64,000 bases of DNA from Adiantum capillus-veneris (lineage: Eukaryota; Streptophyta; Polypodiopsida; Polypodiales; Pteridaceae): assembly GCA_014529385.2 (NCBI GenBank), contig CM043964.1, positions 137,088,529 through 137,152,528 of the forward strand. The letters run 5' to 3'. This document shows, one piece after another, positions 23,211-34,138 of the stretch (within the stretch, counting starts at the first letter, position 1; each line of letters opens with the position of its first letter). The notes below the pieces were generated by a model. That model saw nothing but the letters and a program-made list of their open reading frames with translations. It made no database searches and was not told the origin of the DNA. Made by a program: the position numbers and the translations under genes.

Positions 23211-23769
23211 CTAACATATACACTAGAGAAGAGTGCAACCTAAATCTATGCTCACTAGCATTCGTGTTGCTCTTCGCCCTAAAATCAAGACTCTAGACGA
23301 GGAGAAAGTAAGCATTCACATTTAATGCTTTTTAGTGTCTTTGATGAGAAATGAATAATCAAATATCTGCAGATGGAGCGTGAGCATGAAGCTAAGTTGA
23401 TTGAAGAGGAAAAACACAGAAGCATTGGTGATGGAAGACATGATACCAGAGTGAATGCGATAGTCGAGCCATTCCTTTGTAGTATGGCAACTGAAATTAT
23501 GTGATGGATCAGGTAACTCAATGGAGGTTTCAAGAACACGTGCATCTACACACTACCAACTCCTGTCAAAGGGAGGGCTCATCTTCACAAAATCATTTGA
23601 CAAAGGTTTGCATCCAGCACCTACTTTAGTATACGACATCAATCGAAAGTTGTGGTATGTACCTCCCGTAGGGCCAGAGGTGGGATGTGGTAAGCCTAAT
23701 GCCTTTTTTTGGAATACAGTCAAAAGATTGAGCCGAGGTGTCCTCTATAGATACAAAGGGAGGACATAA

Positions 23770-23913
23770 TCTCCAGATGCAATCACCTACAATTTTGTCT
23801 TGGGTACTACCTTGGTTGACATGTATGTCCGGAATGTCATCTCTTGAAATGCATGGATTGCGGAATATGTTGAACAAGGACTGGGCCACGAAGCTCTGGC
23901 TGGTTGTCTTTAG
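23770..23913 (+). pseudogene. PPR protein fragment with internal deletion
   Basis: The frame reads SPDAITYNFVL, GTTLVDMYVRN, then a stop, then NAWIAEYVEQGLGHEALAG. These are PLS-type PPR segments that normally lie further apart (PDA.TY..VL..., LVDMY.KCG..., SWNA.IA.Y...G.G.EAL), so whole segments between them have been lost. A TGA interrupts it. Confidence 0.65.
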
Positions 23914-24093
23914 GATGCGAAGCGAGGACACTTCTCGCACTATGTAGGACTCCAATATTTCTATGATGTAGAACATAAAGTTAGATATGTTTTTCTTTAA
24001 GTTTAATCTATATCCTGCTTCTTTTGTTAACTCTTGTTTTGTGTATGACAGAAAGGACATATATTCAGAACAATGGACGTTTCGACTGCACAA

Positions 24094-26188
24094 TCACAAC
24101 TCTAGCTAGACAACACTGCAAGGTCCGTTTTTGTATCCAATTTCCCATGCATATATCTTTGCGAGGAATTTCAAATTCCGAGCAAACTTTTCCGAGCAAT
24201 CATAAAAACGAGCAAAACCCCACAAGATACGTAGAGCTTAAATCATAATAGAAACATTTAGAATCAAATTACATATTACAATCTATCTATCTTTGTCTCT
24301 AAACGCCTCAAGCATTCCTCATGGAAACTTTAATCATCCACCCTTATATTAACTCCTTGATTATCCAAGGTTATGCTCCCTCCTCCGAATCACAGCTCAT
24401 GGTCATCAATATTCAAGCCATGATATATGCTTGGACAAGTAAAAAAGTGTGTGTGTGTGTGTGTGTGCGCGCGCGCGTGTGCGTAATGTTGTGGAAGGGG
24501 GAGGAGGGTTTCTCTATACATAATATTATGGCAAGTGCTTGTAGGAAGAGGCTTGTTTTACAAAAAATGTTGTCAAGAGATGCTTAGTTTAGGGAAGTTA
24601 TAGAAGAAGTAGATTTGTAGATCTTATTGGTAGGTTGGCGTGAATATGAACAGTGTGTATTTGCAATCTTTGGCTCTAGATTGTACCTTATTGAAATTGA
24701 AGATAATTTTTTTTGGTGAGTGGCTCCATTTTGTCTAGCTCCCAAAAAAGATCTTTCAATGTATTATCATGACAATTGAGAAACCAAGAGGAAAAGAAAA
24801 ATATCCTTCGCATCACATACTTGAAAAGAATAGTGTGAAAGCATTAAAGAAATCCTTAAATTTCAAGTCTTTTATAAATTTCATGAAAAGGAGCTTTGTA
24901 TTTTTAGAAAAGACTTTTTTGTTGAACACTTGGTTGTAGTCAAACTCCTTTTAAGCAGACGCAATAGTAGCCAAAAGGAATATACACTTTTACAGAGAAT
25001 CTCACAAGTCTATGTGCACATAGGTAACACAATTGTCTTTAAAATGGAATGTAATAATGAAATGATGCAAAGTTTCACGATGTTGGTTACATTTCTTAGT
25101 TCTCTTAATCTTGTTCTTCTAACATTTAAACTTCTCATCTCTCTTCGTCCAGCCCCCCCTCCCCCCTCTCTCTCAATCATGCTTTGAGTAATTTAAAAGC
25201 ATACTAGCCTAATGTAAGGGACTGTCGCATGATTCCATCTGCCAATGCACATAGTCATCAGCAGTCCAACTTGAAGAAATGGAAGAGCGCCACATTTGTT
25301 TTTAATGCCACATGAAGGATTTGATATGTGAAAAAAGAGGTTGATCTCCTCCAGTAGCGACGCAAGCGCACATGCAATGCGTGCGATCAACAATTTCAAT
25401 GAGTTGGATGCAATAGCATCAATGGTATTTCCATAAACAGATTCACCGTCATCAACATCTCTACCTTAATTTTCCGTTCCGAGAGGGCTTAAACATCTTT
25501 CCCTCCCTTCTTGTGAGAGTCTTACAAGATTGAGACCCTCGATGTGCGCAACAACTTAGCTCTGATCCTGTGGCTTGCTTTTAACCTATCTGTTCTACTC
25601 ATGTTGGAGCCTCTCCACTACCTTGTGGAGTTTTCCCTCCCCTATTAAGTGGTGCTCTATTTTACAAACTTTGAAAAAAGTGAAATCCTAGTGCTCACCT
25701 ACATGACCACCCAACAGGCCATAGGGTACCCCCTCTCCGAGGGCTCACTGGGTTATTGGCTACTACCACCAACAACTTTGACACAACAGTGTTGCTAAGA
25801 AAGGCAAATATGAGATCCATATTCATTGGATTTGGTTGTGCAAGGAAAGGCTAAAAGCTTGTTGGAGGCAAACTTGAGGCAAGAAGGTCAACTCGCGTCA
25901 TTTTGACTAGCGATCAGATATAAACAAAACCCTTTAAAAAAACTCTCTAAATGACTCCGCATCGACGTGGACTCTTTTTGAGAATTTTCAAAGGATTACG
26001 GACTCTTTCAAAGTTTTCATGGCGAGTTACAAAAGAGGAGGCCCTTATCATGAGGACTTCGTGCCAAGGGCGGGGGGGGGGGGGGGGATGAAGATCATAA
26101 AGTATTGCTGACATGAGCGATAATCACCACTTGCATGCAACACCTTTGCAATCACCTCGACCCCATTTTTTGGCGAGAACAAAGATGG

Positions 26189-26192
<4 letters not shown>
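24094..26192. other. Unassigned stretch
   Basis: A/T-rich DNA with a GT/GC microsatellite at about 24447-24478 and a G15 run near 26073-26087. Short frames are not recognised. No terminal repeats were seen. Confidence 0.3.

Positions 26193-26268
<76 letters not shown>
26193..26268 (+). repeat. (GT)n(GA)n microsatellite
   Basis: GT repeat to 26234 passing directly into GA repeat to 26268. Confidence 0.95.
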
Positions 26269-26271
<3 letters not shown>

Positions 26272-26525
26272 GGTTCGTCTTCCACAGTTGCACGCTCATA
26301 GCCAAGGAATCCCTTCTCAAAAACTCAGCCTTTCTGGTTGCGCGTCAAGATTAATGACCCTGATATGCCGATGCCCTTATTGAGCAATACCTTCATCTCC
26401 ACCTCCTTCTAGAGTTCCACAAAAGCAGGGAGTGAGAAAGTCTAGCCAATCTAGCCAGTTACGCTCCCTCTCTCCTCTCAGACTCAGCGCATCAACGATC
26501 GAGTTCAACAAATTTTCAGTGCCGT

Positions 26526-27671
26526 TGTCAGGAGTTTTTTGGAGCAAGGGATTGCGCATATGTACATACCCATGCATGGTGCATCAAATAAAGTATTGCC
26601 CATTTTCCAGAGCCATGTGGTTACGTGGGGCCCACATGTGTACAGGTAGGACAGCATGTACATAGTGCATCGATTTTCACTATTACCAGTACCAGTGTGT
26701 TTTTTCTACAATAAGGAGGAGTTGGTAGCGCGTAAAACTTCTCGAGGAAGCTATCCGCGGGCCGACGACGTGAGGTCAGCAGGTGCGTCAAATGGCATCT
26801 AGTGGCGTCAGGAGGGCGAACGAGGTCAATATTTGCACGCAGATGAGGACGGACACAACGTGGGTGTTTGCTTGTGAGAATTATGCAGAAAGGTCATCAT
26901 GAGGACCTTTTTTTGGGGCCACTTCACGTGGTGGCGAGATGCATTATTGGAAAAAGTCGAGTGCCAGGTGTGCGTATGGATGCAGCAGGGTGACAACTAT
27001 GCACTGCGGGGTCAGTTTTTGACCTGTTCGGGGTCCGTTTGAGGTCATCTAAAAGGCCAAGGGTGCCCAAGTAATAAAGCTAAGTGTGGGAACTGAAAAA
27101 ACTGAGAGAAGACCAGAAAAAAACGTGGAGAAGAGAGGAGGAACAGCCGCAGGTGTGTTTTTGCCCATTTTGGAGCCTGTTTTGGCCGAAAACTGCTCAT
27201 CCGAGGTCGGATTTGAGCACTTTGACATTGTAGACTGGGGTTTTGGGCCGTTCCGGACGCGATGGCGCTGTCCATTTTGCCAAATTCCTCACTCTTTTCC
27301 TGCTGTTTTTCTGTGTAAGTTCCTCCTATGAGCGAAGTTTCTGCTCCAGTTTGTGATTGTATCTGGCTTCTTTCACCCATAGTGTGTGAGCTATTTGCCC
27401 CATTGGTGTTGGCCCAAGCTCAATTGTATCTAAACATCAGAAATTCTCCTCTTTTGAGCTGAGTTTTTTGGGTGTGTGTGTGTGTGTGTGTGTGTCTGTG
27501 TGGAGTGGGCAAGTGGATAGTCTCTCTCCTCTCACTCCAGAGGTGTGTTCCCTGTCTCGACCAGGTGTGTTGTCTAAGCCGAGTGGTGCCCCATAGTGTG
27601 TGTGTGTATCTTCCCAAGAGTGTGTGACGGGTCGTTATAGAGGCGCTGTGTGTGTTTTCATCCCGCTCACA
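26526..27671 (+). repeat. 5' LTR of the gypsy element
   Basis: 1,146 bp, starts TGTCAGGAG and ends CTCACA. Contains a GT microsatellite (about 27472-27494). Nearly identical to 34139-35289. Confidence 0.92.
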
Positions 27672-27677
27672 TTCTTT

Positions 27678-27694
27678 TGGTGCCCCCACTGAGG
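27678..27694 (+). other. Primer-binding-site-like sequence
   Basis: TGGTGCCCCCACTGAGG lies six bases after the LTR end. It has the TGG start of a tRNA 3'-end complement; I cannot name the tRNA with certainty. Confidence 0.5.
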
Positions 27695-27711
27695 ATCTTC
27701 TTCGAGTACCT

Positions 27712-27850
27712 TCAGCTTCGAGCTTCGAGCTTCGAGCTTCGAGCTTTGAGCTTCGAGATTACAGGTTGCAGGTTGCAGATTACAGATCCTAGGTTACAGG
27801 TTACAGGGACAGGTACAGGTACAGGTGATTCACACAGGTACAGGTAGCTG
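27712..27850 (+). repeat. Short-word tandem repeats in the gypsy leader
   Basis: About six copies of a 7 bp word (CTTCGAG, 27715-27757) are followed by alternating 7-mers (GGTTGCA, GATTACA, GGTTACA) and then repeated ACAGGT hexamers to about 27847. Confidence 0.8.
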
Positions 27851-28759
27851 GAGTACAGTGATATACTAGCAATGATGTCATTTGCAGTTGTTGTGGGAAT
27901 GCATCACTTGGCGCCTATTTGAGCGCATTGTCTGCTGGATTGTACGTTACTTGTGGAAACTGTCATTGTACGCATTTGTGGAGCCATACTTGGTTGTATT
28001 TGGCAGTCCCAGCCATTTCTGAGACTTGGTCTGGAAGATAGTCATTTCTGAGACTTGACTATACGCGATTTGCATTAGCTTTCGTGTGAGGGTCGATAGC
28101 GTGAGGTTTTTATTGAGCTGGGGGATTCTCAAATGTGGAGATCCTTTCGGTGATACAGGTAGCTGGAGCACCCTTTTCGTGACCTCGCCATAGGCTATGT
28201 ACTAGTGAGTCCTACTTGATGCTCGGGTTCTATTGTTGACAGTTTATGCGTACATAGACAGTCTATATTTTGGGTTCCTACTGCTCTACTTCTGGGGAAA
28301 CTCTGTCGAAATTTTCCCAAGTTATGATGGCTGGTTTTTTGGTATTTTGAGCCGTTTATGCTGTTATGCTGCTGAAATTTTGGCAAAATCAGAGGTTGAG
28401 TCAGGTGTGCCTTCTTGGGAGCTTCATGGTTGGCTTTAATGGATGATCAAAATGGCCCTCAGTTCACTCCTTTTCATTTAACGCAAAGAATTCAGATTAA
28501 TGTTCATGTGTCCAGGAAGATCTTTTTCCAGCAGCGCATAGTCTTTATGTTTGGGCCAAGAAGATTGAGAGAGATCCTGGAATGTCCTTTGCCTGTTGTC
28601 ATTCCGATGATCAACTATGAAAACTCATTTGATGTGCATGTGTTTGTCCTTATCTAAAGTTGAGCTCCATTGAAGTTTCTAGGGATTGGGAAGTGAAAAG
28701 TTTTGGGTTCTTGCACGTGTGTTCGAAGGGGTTCTCAAAGCATCATAATTTGGGTAGCC
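27851..28759 (+). other. Untranslated leader of the gypsy element
   Basis: No domain is recognised between the repeats and the Gag start. The frame that carries Gag is open from 28703, but the next ATG (28760, MAFSYPEFHG) begins the conserved part and is the better start. Confidence 0.5.
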
Positions 28760-31700
28760 ATGGCTTTCTCTTATCCCGAGTTTCATGGAAGAAGTGATGA
28801 AGATGTGGAAGAATTTTTGGAAAAGATGGAGGTTGCCTGCATTAGCAACCAGATTCATGACCCTACGCAAATGTTACGCCTTCTCCAAATTTGTTTGAAG
28901 AGTGATGCACGAGCTTGGTCCAAAGCATTTGAAGAGGAGTTGCGTATGGCTGATCCACCTATAAGATTGAGTTGGGACAATCTAAGGCATGGATTGGAAG
29001 TGGAGTTTGTGAAGATAGAAGACCCTGACAAAGTGTGGCAAGAAGTACAGGCTTTGGTGCAAAAGGAAGGTGAGCCAGTAGATGCGTACATACGTAAGTT
29101 TTCATTGGCATGGGAGCGAATGTGCAAGGCTTTAGCACCACAGGTACCCCCGCCTGACATGATGAAGAAGGACAGGTTCTTGGCTGGTCTTTGGGAGAAT
29201 ATACGTTGGAGAGTGGAGCTAAAGAAGCCTAGGACATATGAAGATGCACTAGAGGTAGCAAGGAACAAAGAGTGGAAGCTGAGGAAAATGAGCCAGTTAG
29301 GGGTGGAGTCTTTGCCAATGAGGTCTGAATTTCAGCCTATAGAGTCTTTACAAGGGCGCATGTCAGGGGTTCATCATGAACCAGTGGTTCCTGTTACTAC
29401 TCAGGTTATGCCAGCAGTGGTCACTACAGCAGTGCAAGATGATGGCCTAAGGCAAGACATGAGGCAAGTGGTTGATCTGATGAAGAATCTCAGCCTAAAC
29501 ATGCTAGGTCAAGTGGGAAATAATCGAGGTCGAGGGCGGTTTGCAAATCAGCCAGGAGGTGAAGAAAGACCTAGGAATGGTGCTGGACAAAGTAATAGTA
29601 GGTTTTGGAGGCAGACGCCCACATGTTATAATTGTGGAGAGTTGGGTCACATCAGCCCGCAATGTGATAAGCCACCAAGGATGGGGGGAGACATGTATCC
29701 ATTGCCAAGACAGGTGCTAACTAGGTCAAATGATTATGGCATCGAAATTAAGGGAGACGAAGGAACCAGTGGACTGACCCAGGAGGAAAAAGGGAAGACA
29801 AAAGTGCTAAGTGTAGTCACCTTGGAGAAGGCATCAAAGCTAGAGGATACATTAGTGATGCCTATTGGGAAGAGGACCACAGAGGATAAGGAAGGAAGAA
29901 GTGCCTCAGGTCCTAGTAAGAAGAAAGGAAAGAGCCATGAAGGCGAGGATGTCAAGGCCAAGAGGAAAAGGAGAGCTCGTCGAAAGTTTCATGTTTCAGA
30001 TTTTCCACTAGGGGATGGGCAATTAAGCTATGACTTGAAGGAGGATCTGACGAGCAGGAAGGCAGATGTTACTTTTGGACAGCTTATAGAGATGGTGCCT
30101 AAGCTAAAGCGACAGTGGAAGAGGATGGTTAACCCAATGGAGAAAGAGCCAGAGAGAGGTTCAGTGAAGGTGTTGGCAATGGACGAGCTACCAGACATTT
30201 GTCCAATAGTAGATGTGTGGCATAAAAGGAAAAATTTGGGACAAGGTTATGTGGATGGCGGAGCCCAAATATGCGTCATAACACACTCATGCGTTGAGAA
30301 GATGGGTCTCACAGTGGCTGGGGTGTCAGGTTTTCGGATCAGATTGGCAAACCATCAAAAAGTAAAATGCTTGGGTGTTGTAAAGAGCTTAGAAGTGGAG
30401 GCATATGATGCAAAGGCAGTGGTTGATTTTCATGTGATGCCAGCAGGGTTGGGAGCATATCCTATTATACTGGGCAGACCATGGTTACGTGCAGTGGGAG
30501 CTGTTCAAGATTGGCGACATGGTACAATTAGCCTCTATGGAAAGACAGGTACCAAGAAGCTTTATAATATGGACACAAGGAAACGATTAGAGGAGCTTTA
30601 TGAAGATGAGGATGAGTCTAGTGATGAAGACTCTTCCACGGTGACAGATGAGGATAGTGATAGCACTACCAGCAGTGATGAGGATGCTGATGTTGCATTT
30701 CTTTTGATGGACAAAGAAATCCAGGAGATTGGTTTAGTCGCATTTGCGAAGGAAGTTGAAGATGAAAGTGAAGGGCCTTATGAAGTGATTGAAGGGCTGA
30801 TGCAAACCAAGGTTGAGTTGTCAAAGAAGCAGGAATTGATGACACAAATGATCAGTGGAGACCTCTCAGCTATGGAGAAGGATATATATTTGCATGTGCT
30901 GGCTAGTTTTCCTGATTTGTTCATTACTTCATATGAAGAGATCAGAGGGTTCAAGGGTGAAGAGATGCATATAGAGCTGAAAGAAGGTGCTAAGCCAGTG
31001 CGGCAAAGGCTAAGAAGGATGGGTCAAGAGCAAATGGAAGCCTTGCGGGTAGAGGTGGACAAGTTATTGAAGGCAGGGTTCATAGTTCCAGTGGAGACCA
31101 CAGAATGGGTGAGTCCAGTTGTAGTCAGTCCAAAGAAGGATGGGAAGTGGAGAATTTGTGTGGATTTTAAACCCTTAAACGCAGCCACTAAGAAGAACCC
31201 ATATCCTCTTCCATTCATCGATCAGATCTTGGATTCAGTGGCAGGTTATGAGAGGTACAGTGTGTGTGATGGTTTTTCAGGCTATTTTCAATTGAAGATT
31301 GCTCTTAAAGACCGCACAAAGACAACTTTTATTACGCCATGGGGCTGCTATTGCTACACAGTATTGCCATTTGGGTTGTCAAATGGACCATCTTTCTATC
31401 AAGAAAGAGCAAATTGGGTGTTGGAACCATTCATTGGTAGTTGTGTTAAGGCTTTTATGGACGACTTCTGTGTCTATAGCAGTAGGGCTGAGCATCATGA
31501 GAAGTTGCAGATGGTATTGGCTCGATATGATGAATGTGGAGGACAACTAAATCCAAAGAAATGTCATCTAGCACAGCCAAGGGTGAAGTTATTGGGCCAT
31601 ATGGTGTCAGAAAATGGCATTGAGGCTGATCCAGATAAGGTGAAGTCTATTATTCTTCTTCCATCACCTATGAGTACGAAGCAATTGGCAACCTTTATAC

Positions 31701-33364
31701 ACAAAGTGAAGTACATGGCACGGTTTATTCCATTGTCTTCGCAGCTTCTTTATCCATTACAGCAAGTGGCAAAGCATGATCCATTGCAATGGGATGACAA
31801 GTGTGAAGAAGTGTTTCAAGAGGTGAAAGAGGTGTTAGGGGGGTTGTCAGCCATGCAGGCTCCTGATTGGGAGAAAGTTTTTTATGTAAATCCATCAGTA
31901 GGGGATGATGCCATTGGAGCCATGCTATTGCAAAAGGGGAAGGGCAGCCATTATATGAGGCCAGTGTATTGTGCAAGCCGAGTGAAGTTGGTAGCGGAGA
32001 GAAAGTTATCGGAAGTAGAGCTAGTGATGGCCAGTGTAATATTTGCTTGTCGACGATTTCGTCATTACTTGCTACCACGGCCTTTTGTTTTCTTGACGAG
32101 TTATGCCTTTTTGCCACAGTTAATTAATGGTATTAACATGTCAAATGTGGTGAAGAAATGGGTAATTGAGCTGCAAGAGTTTGAGTTCTCTTTTCTAGTG
32201 GAAGATAGTACAAGGGCTACCCTAGCTGATTTGTTGACCTACAAGGAGAATCCCCTTATTGTTAAGGAAGAGGTGGTGAGAAAGGTAGTTGAAGAAGTGC
32301 CACAGATCAGCAATGCACATGTGTTGTTCTTTGATGGTTCATACAGAAAGAGCCATGATGCAGCTTCAGGGGGTATAGCACTTTATGATCCAGAGGGGAA
32401 GCTAGTATGCAAGAGAGGGTTCAAATTGGATGCTCATAGTAACAATGAGGCTGAATATGCTACATTGGAAGCCGGATTACACATTTGTTTGAAGCATGGG
32501 GTTCGAAGGTTGAGCATAAAAGGTGATGCCTTGTTAGTGGTGAAGCAAGTGCTGGGTGTGTGGAAGAGCAAGAACACCTCATTGAAGGAAATGTGCTTCA
32601 GAATTAAAGGCCTGTTAAAAAGGTTTGAAGCATGGAGTATCAGACACATTGAACGTGCTCTAAATGGAGAGGCACATGAAGCAGCTCAAGGCATGATTGG
32701 GGAGCTATTTGTGTTGAGGACCACTTTACCTCTTTATCATGGCCGGGAAAGTTTGGCTCAAGAAGAGGAGTTTTTTCTAACAGGAATCATTCCAAAGGAG
32801 ATTCAGAAGTCTAAGAAGTATGGCTTTGTGCGTAGAGCATACAGGTACAAATTGATTGGTGATGTCTTATACATGAAAGGGGCTGATCTCGTGTTGAGAC
32901 GTGTACCTTGGCGGGAGGAGCTTTACAGAGTGTTGGAAGAGAATCACGAAGGCGCATGTGGTGGCCATTTTGCTCTAAAGATCACCTTGCATAAGATTTT
33001 GCAAGAGGGGTATGTATGGCCTAGTTTGCACAAGGATGTTCACCATTGGTGTAGGTCTTGCAATAGGTGTCAAGCATTTGGGAAGAGAGTGTTGAAGCCA
33101 GAGCTACGAAAAACCATTATGGCGTTTGATGTGTTTGAAAAGTGGGGGATTGATGCAATAGGCCCGTTACCTATCACAAGCAGGGGCAAAAGCTATATCT
33201 TGACGGCAGTGGACTATCTCTCTAGATGGGCAGAGGCTATAGCAGTAAAACAGATCACTGCAAAGGATGTGGCAAAATTTGTGTATGATGAAATATGTTG
33301 CAAGTTTGGGGTGCCATTAGAGCTACTTTCAGATAAGGGGCCAGGATTTAAGCTAAACTGCTAG
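28760..33364 (+). CDS. Gag-Pol polyprotein of the gypsy element (Gag, PR, RT, RNH, aRNH, N-terminal integrase)
   Basis: Residues are counted from the upstream ATG at 28703. Gag: retrotransposon-gag region about 22-200, zinc knuckle C-x2-C-x4-H-x4-C at 308-321 (CYNCGELGHISPQC). Protease: VDGGAQICVI with Asp518, the DGGA form instead of DTGA. RT: first aspartate in VCDGFSGY (856), catalytic FMDD at 918-921. First RNase H: degenerate, with NPSVGDDAIGA where an aspartate is expected. Second RNase H: FFDGS, NNEAEYATLEAG and KGDALLVV supply the Asp/Glu/Asp set, but the usual final ..AD..A.. is AHEAA. Integrase: HHCC finger (..H..GGHF.. to CRSCNRC), first Asp in WGIDAIGP (1484), second in LSDKGPGF (1544). 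The frame ends at 33364, just after the second Asp, through a single-base-type frame break. It drives replication of the element in cytoplasmic particles and its integration. Confidence 0.93.
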   Translation: MAFSYPEFHGRSDEDVEEFLEKMEVACISNQIHDPTQMLRLLQICLKSDARAWSKAFEEELRMADPPIRLSWDNLRHGLEVEFVKIEDPDKVWQEVQALVQKEGEPVDAYIRKFSLAWERMCKALAPQVPPPDMMKKDRFLAGLWENIRWRVELKKPRTYEDALEVARNKEWKLRKMSQLGVESLPMRSEFQPIESLQGRMSGVHHEPVVPVTTQVMPAVVTTAVQDDGLRQDMRQVVDLMKNLSLNMLGQVGNNRGRGRFANQPGGEERPRNGAGQSNSRFWRQTPTCYNCGELGHISPQCDKPPRMGGDMYPLPRQVLTRSNDYGIEIKGDEGTSGLTQEEKGKTKVLSVVTLEKASKLEDTLVMPIGKRTTEDKEGRSASGPSKKKGKSHEGEDVKAKRKRRARRKFHVSDFPLGDGQLSYDLKEDLTSRKADVTFGQLIEMVPKLKRQWKRMVNPMEKEPERGSVKVLAMDELPDICPIVDVWHKRKNLGQGYVDGGAQICVITHSCVEKMGLTVAGVSGFRIRLANHQKVKCLGVVKSLEVEAYDAKAVVDFHVMPAGLGAYPIILGRPWLRAVGAVQDWRHGTISLYGKTGTKKLYNMDTRKRLEELYEDEDESSDEDSSTVTDEDSDSTTSSDEDADVAFLLMDKEIQEIGLVAFAKEVEDESEGPYEVIEGLMQTKVELSKKQELMTQMISGDLSAMEKDIYLHVLASFPDLFITSYEEIRGFKGEEMHIELKEGAKPVRQRLRRMGQEQMEALRVEVDKLLKAGFIVPVETTEWVSPVVVSPKKDGKWRICVDFKPLNAATKKNPYPLPFIDQILDSVAGYERYSVCDGFSGYFQLKIALKDRTKTTFITPWGCYCYTVLPFGLSNGPSFYQERANWVLEPFIGSCVKAFMDDFCVYSSRAEHHEKLQMVLARYDECGGQLNPKKCHLAQPRVKLLGHMVSENGIEADPDKVKSIILLPSPMSTKQLATFIHKVKYMARFIPLSSQLLYPLQQVAKHDPLQWDDKCEEVFQEVKEVLGGLSAMQAPDWEKVFYVNPSVGDDAIGAMLLQKGKGSHYMRPVYCASRVKLVAERKLSEVELVMASVIFACRRFRHYLLPRPFVFLTSYAFLPQLINGINMSNVVKKWVIELQEFEFSFLVEDSTRATLADLLTYKENPLIVKEEVVRKVVEEVPQISNAHVLFFDGSYRKSHDAASGGIALYDPEGKLVCKRGFKLDAHSNNEAEYATLEAGLHICLKHGVRRLSIKGDALLVVKQVLGVWKSKNTSLKEMCFRIKGLLKRFEAWSIRHIERALNGEAHEAAQGMIGELFVLRTTLPLYHGRESLAQEEEFFLTGIIPKEIQKSKKYGFVRRAYRYKLIGDVLYMKGADLVLRRVPWREELYRVLEENHEGACGGHFALKITLHKILQEGYVWPSLHKDVHHWCRSCNRCQAFGKRVLKPELRKTIMAFDVFEKWGIDAIGPLPITSRGKSYILTAVDYLSRWAEAIAVKQITAKDVAKFVYDEICCKFGVPLELLSDKGPGFKLNC

Positions 33365-33381
33365 ACTTCTTATGCACAAAG

Positions 33382-34110
33382 ATGAAGATTAGGCACCAGC
33401 ATACCACTCCTTATTACCCGCAGTGTAATGGCTTAAATGAAAGGTTCAATGGTGAGTTGGTACAAATTCTTTCTAAAGTGACAGAGCACCAAGGAAAGAA
33501 TTGGGATTTGGAATTGCCTAGTGCATTATGGGCTTACCGTACTTCGGTGAAGACAGGTACAGGGTTTACTCCATTTCATTTGGTGTATGGAAAGGAAGCA
33601 CTATTGCCTGTGGAGGTAGAGTTGCCTGCGGTCAAGATGTTAGAGAAGTTGCTTGGGCCGCCTAGTGATGCATTCAAAGAAAGGCTTTTGCAGCTACAAG
33701 AGGTCCAGTTGGATAGGATGAGCGCATTGGAACATTATGGGCAGATGCAGGATAAGGCTTTGGCAAAGATAAATGAAAAGGTTAAAAGTAAGGGTATCAA
33801 GAAACATGACTTGGTTTTGCGCTACAATAGTAAGCTGGACAACACCTTCCAAAAGAAGTTTCAGATTAAGTGGGAAGGCCCTTTCAAGGTAGTGGAGTGT
33901 TTTCCAAATGGCACATATCAGCTGGCTAACCTGGATGGTGTTCTACATACGTCAAGGGTAAATGGATTGCGTCTTAAGTTGTATCATGCCAGGTTGATGA
34001 TGGTGGAGCAAGATGAGCTGTCTGTGGATCAAGCTGTGTTGGTGAGGGATGAGGAGACCTGTGATGCGGCGAGTCTCATATCTCTCTTTGCTGCTGCTGA
34101 TCATGAATGA
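33382..34110 (+). CDS. C-terminal integrase of the gypsy element, in another frame
   Basis: Continues integrase directly after the break: the motif TTPYYPQCNGLNERFNG contains the third catalytic residue (Glu), followed by LWAYRTSVKTGTGFTPF and a GPY/F-like tail (KWEGPFKVVECFPNGTYQL). The frame differs from Gag-Pol by one base, and coding similarity already resumes at about 33355, before the first ATG of this segment. It is therefore the severed end of Pol rather than a separate gene. It stops 28 bp before the 3' LTR. No chromodomain follows. Confidence 0.88.
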   Translation: MKIRHQHTTPYYPQCNGLNERFNGELVQILSKVTEHQGKNWDLELPSALWAYRTSVKTGTGFTPFHLVYGKEALLPVEVELPAVKMLEKLLGPPSDAFKERLLQLQEVQLDRMSALEHYGQMQDKALAKINEKVKSKGIKKHDLVLRYNSKLDNTFQKKFQIKWEGPFKVVECFPNGTYQLANLDGVLHTSRVNGLRLKLYHARLMMVEQDELSVDQAVLVRDEETCDAASLISLFAAADHE

Positions 34111-34120
34111 TCTAGCAGGC

Positions 34121-34138
34121 TAGGGGATGGGCAAATTA
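34121..34138 (+). other. Polypurine tract of the gypsy element
   Basis: The purine-rich AGGGGATGGGCAAA lies just before the 3' LTR start (TG at 34139), the expected site for plus-strand priming. Confidence 0.65.

Noticed and set aside
23521-23769. 83-codon frame with a kelch-like YDINRKLWYVPP segment
   Set aside because: Only one weak motif, no second blade, and it overlaps a decayed PPR region; not enough to call.
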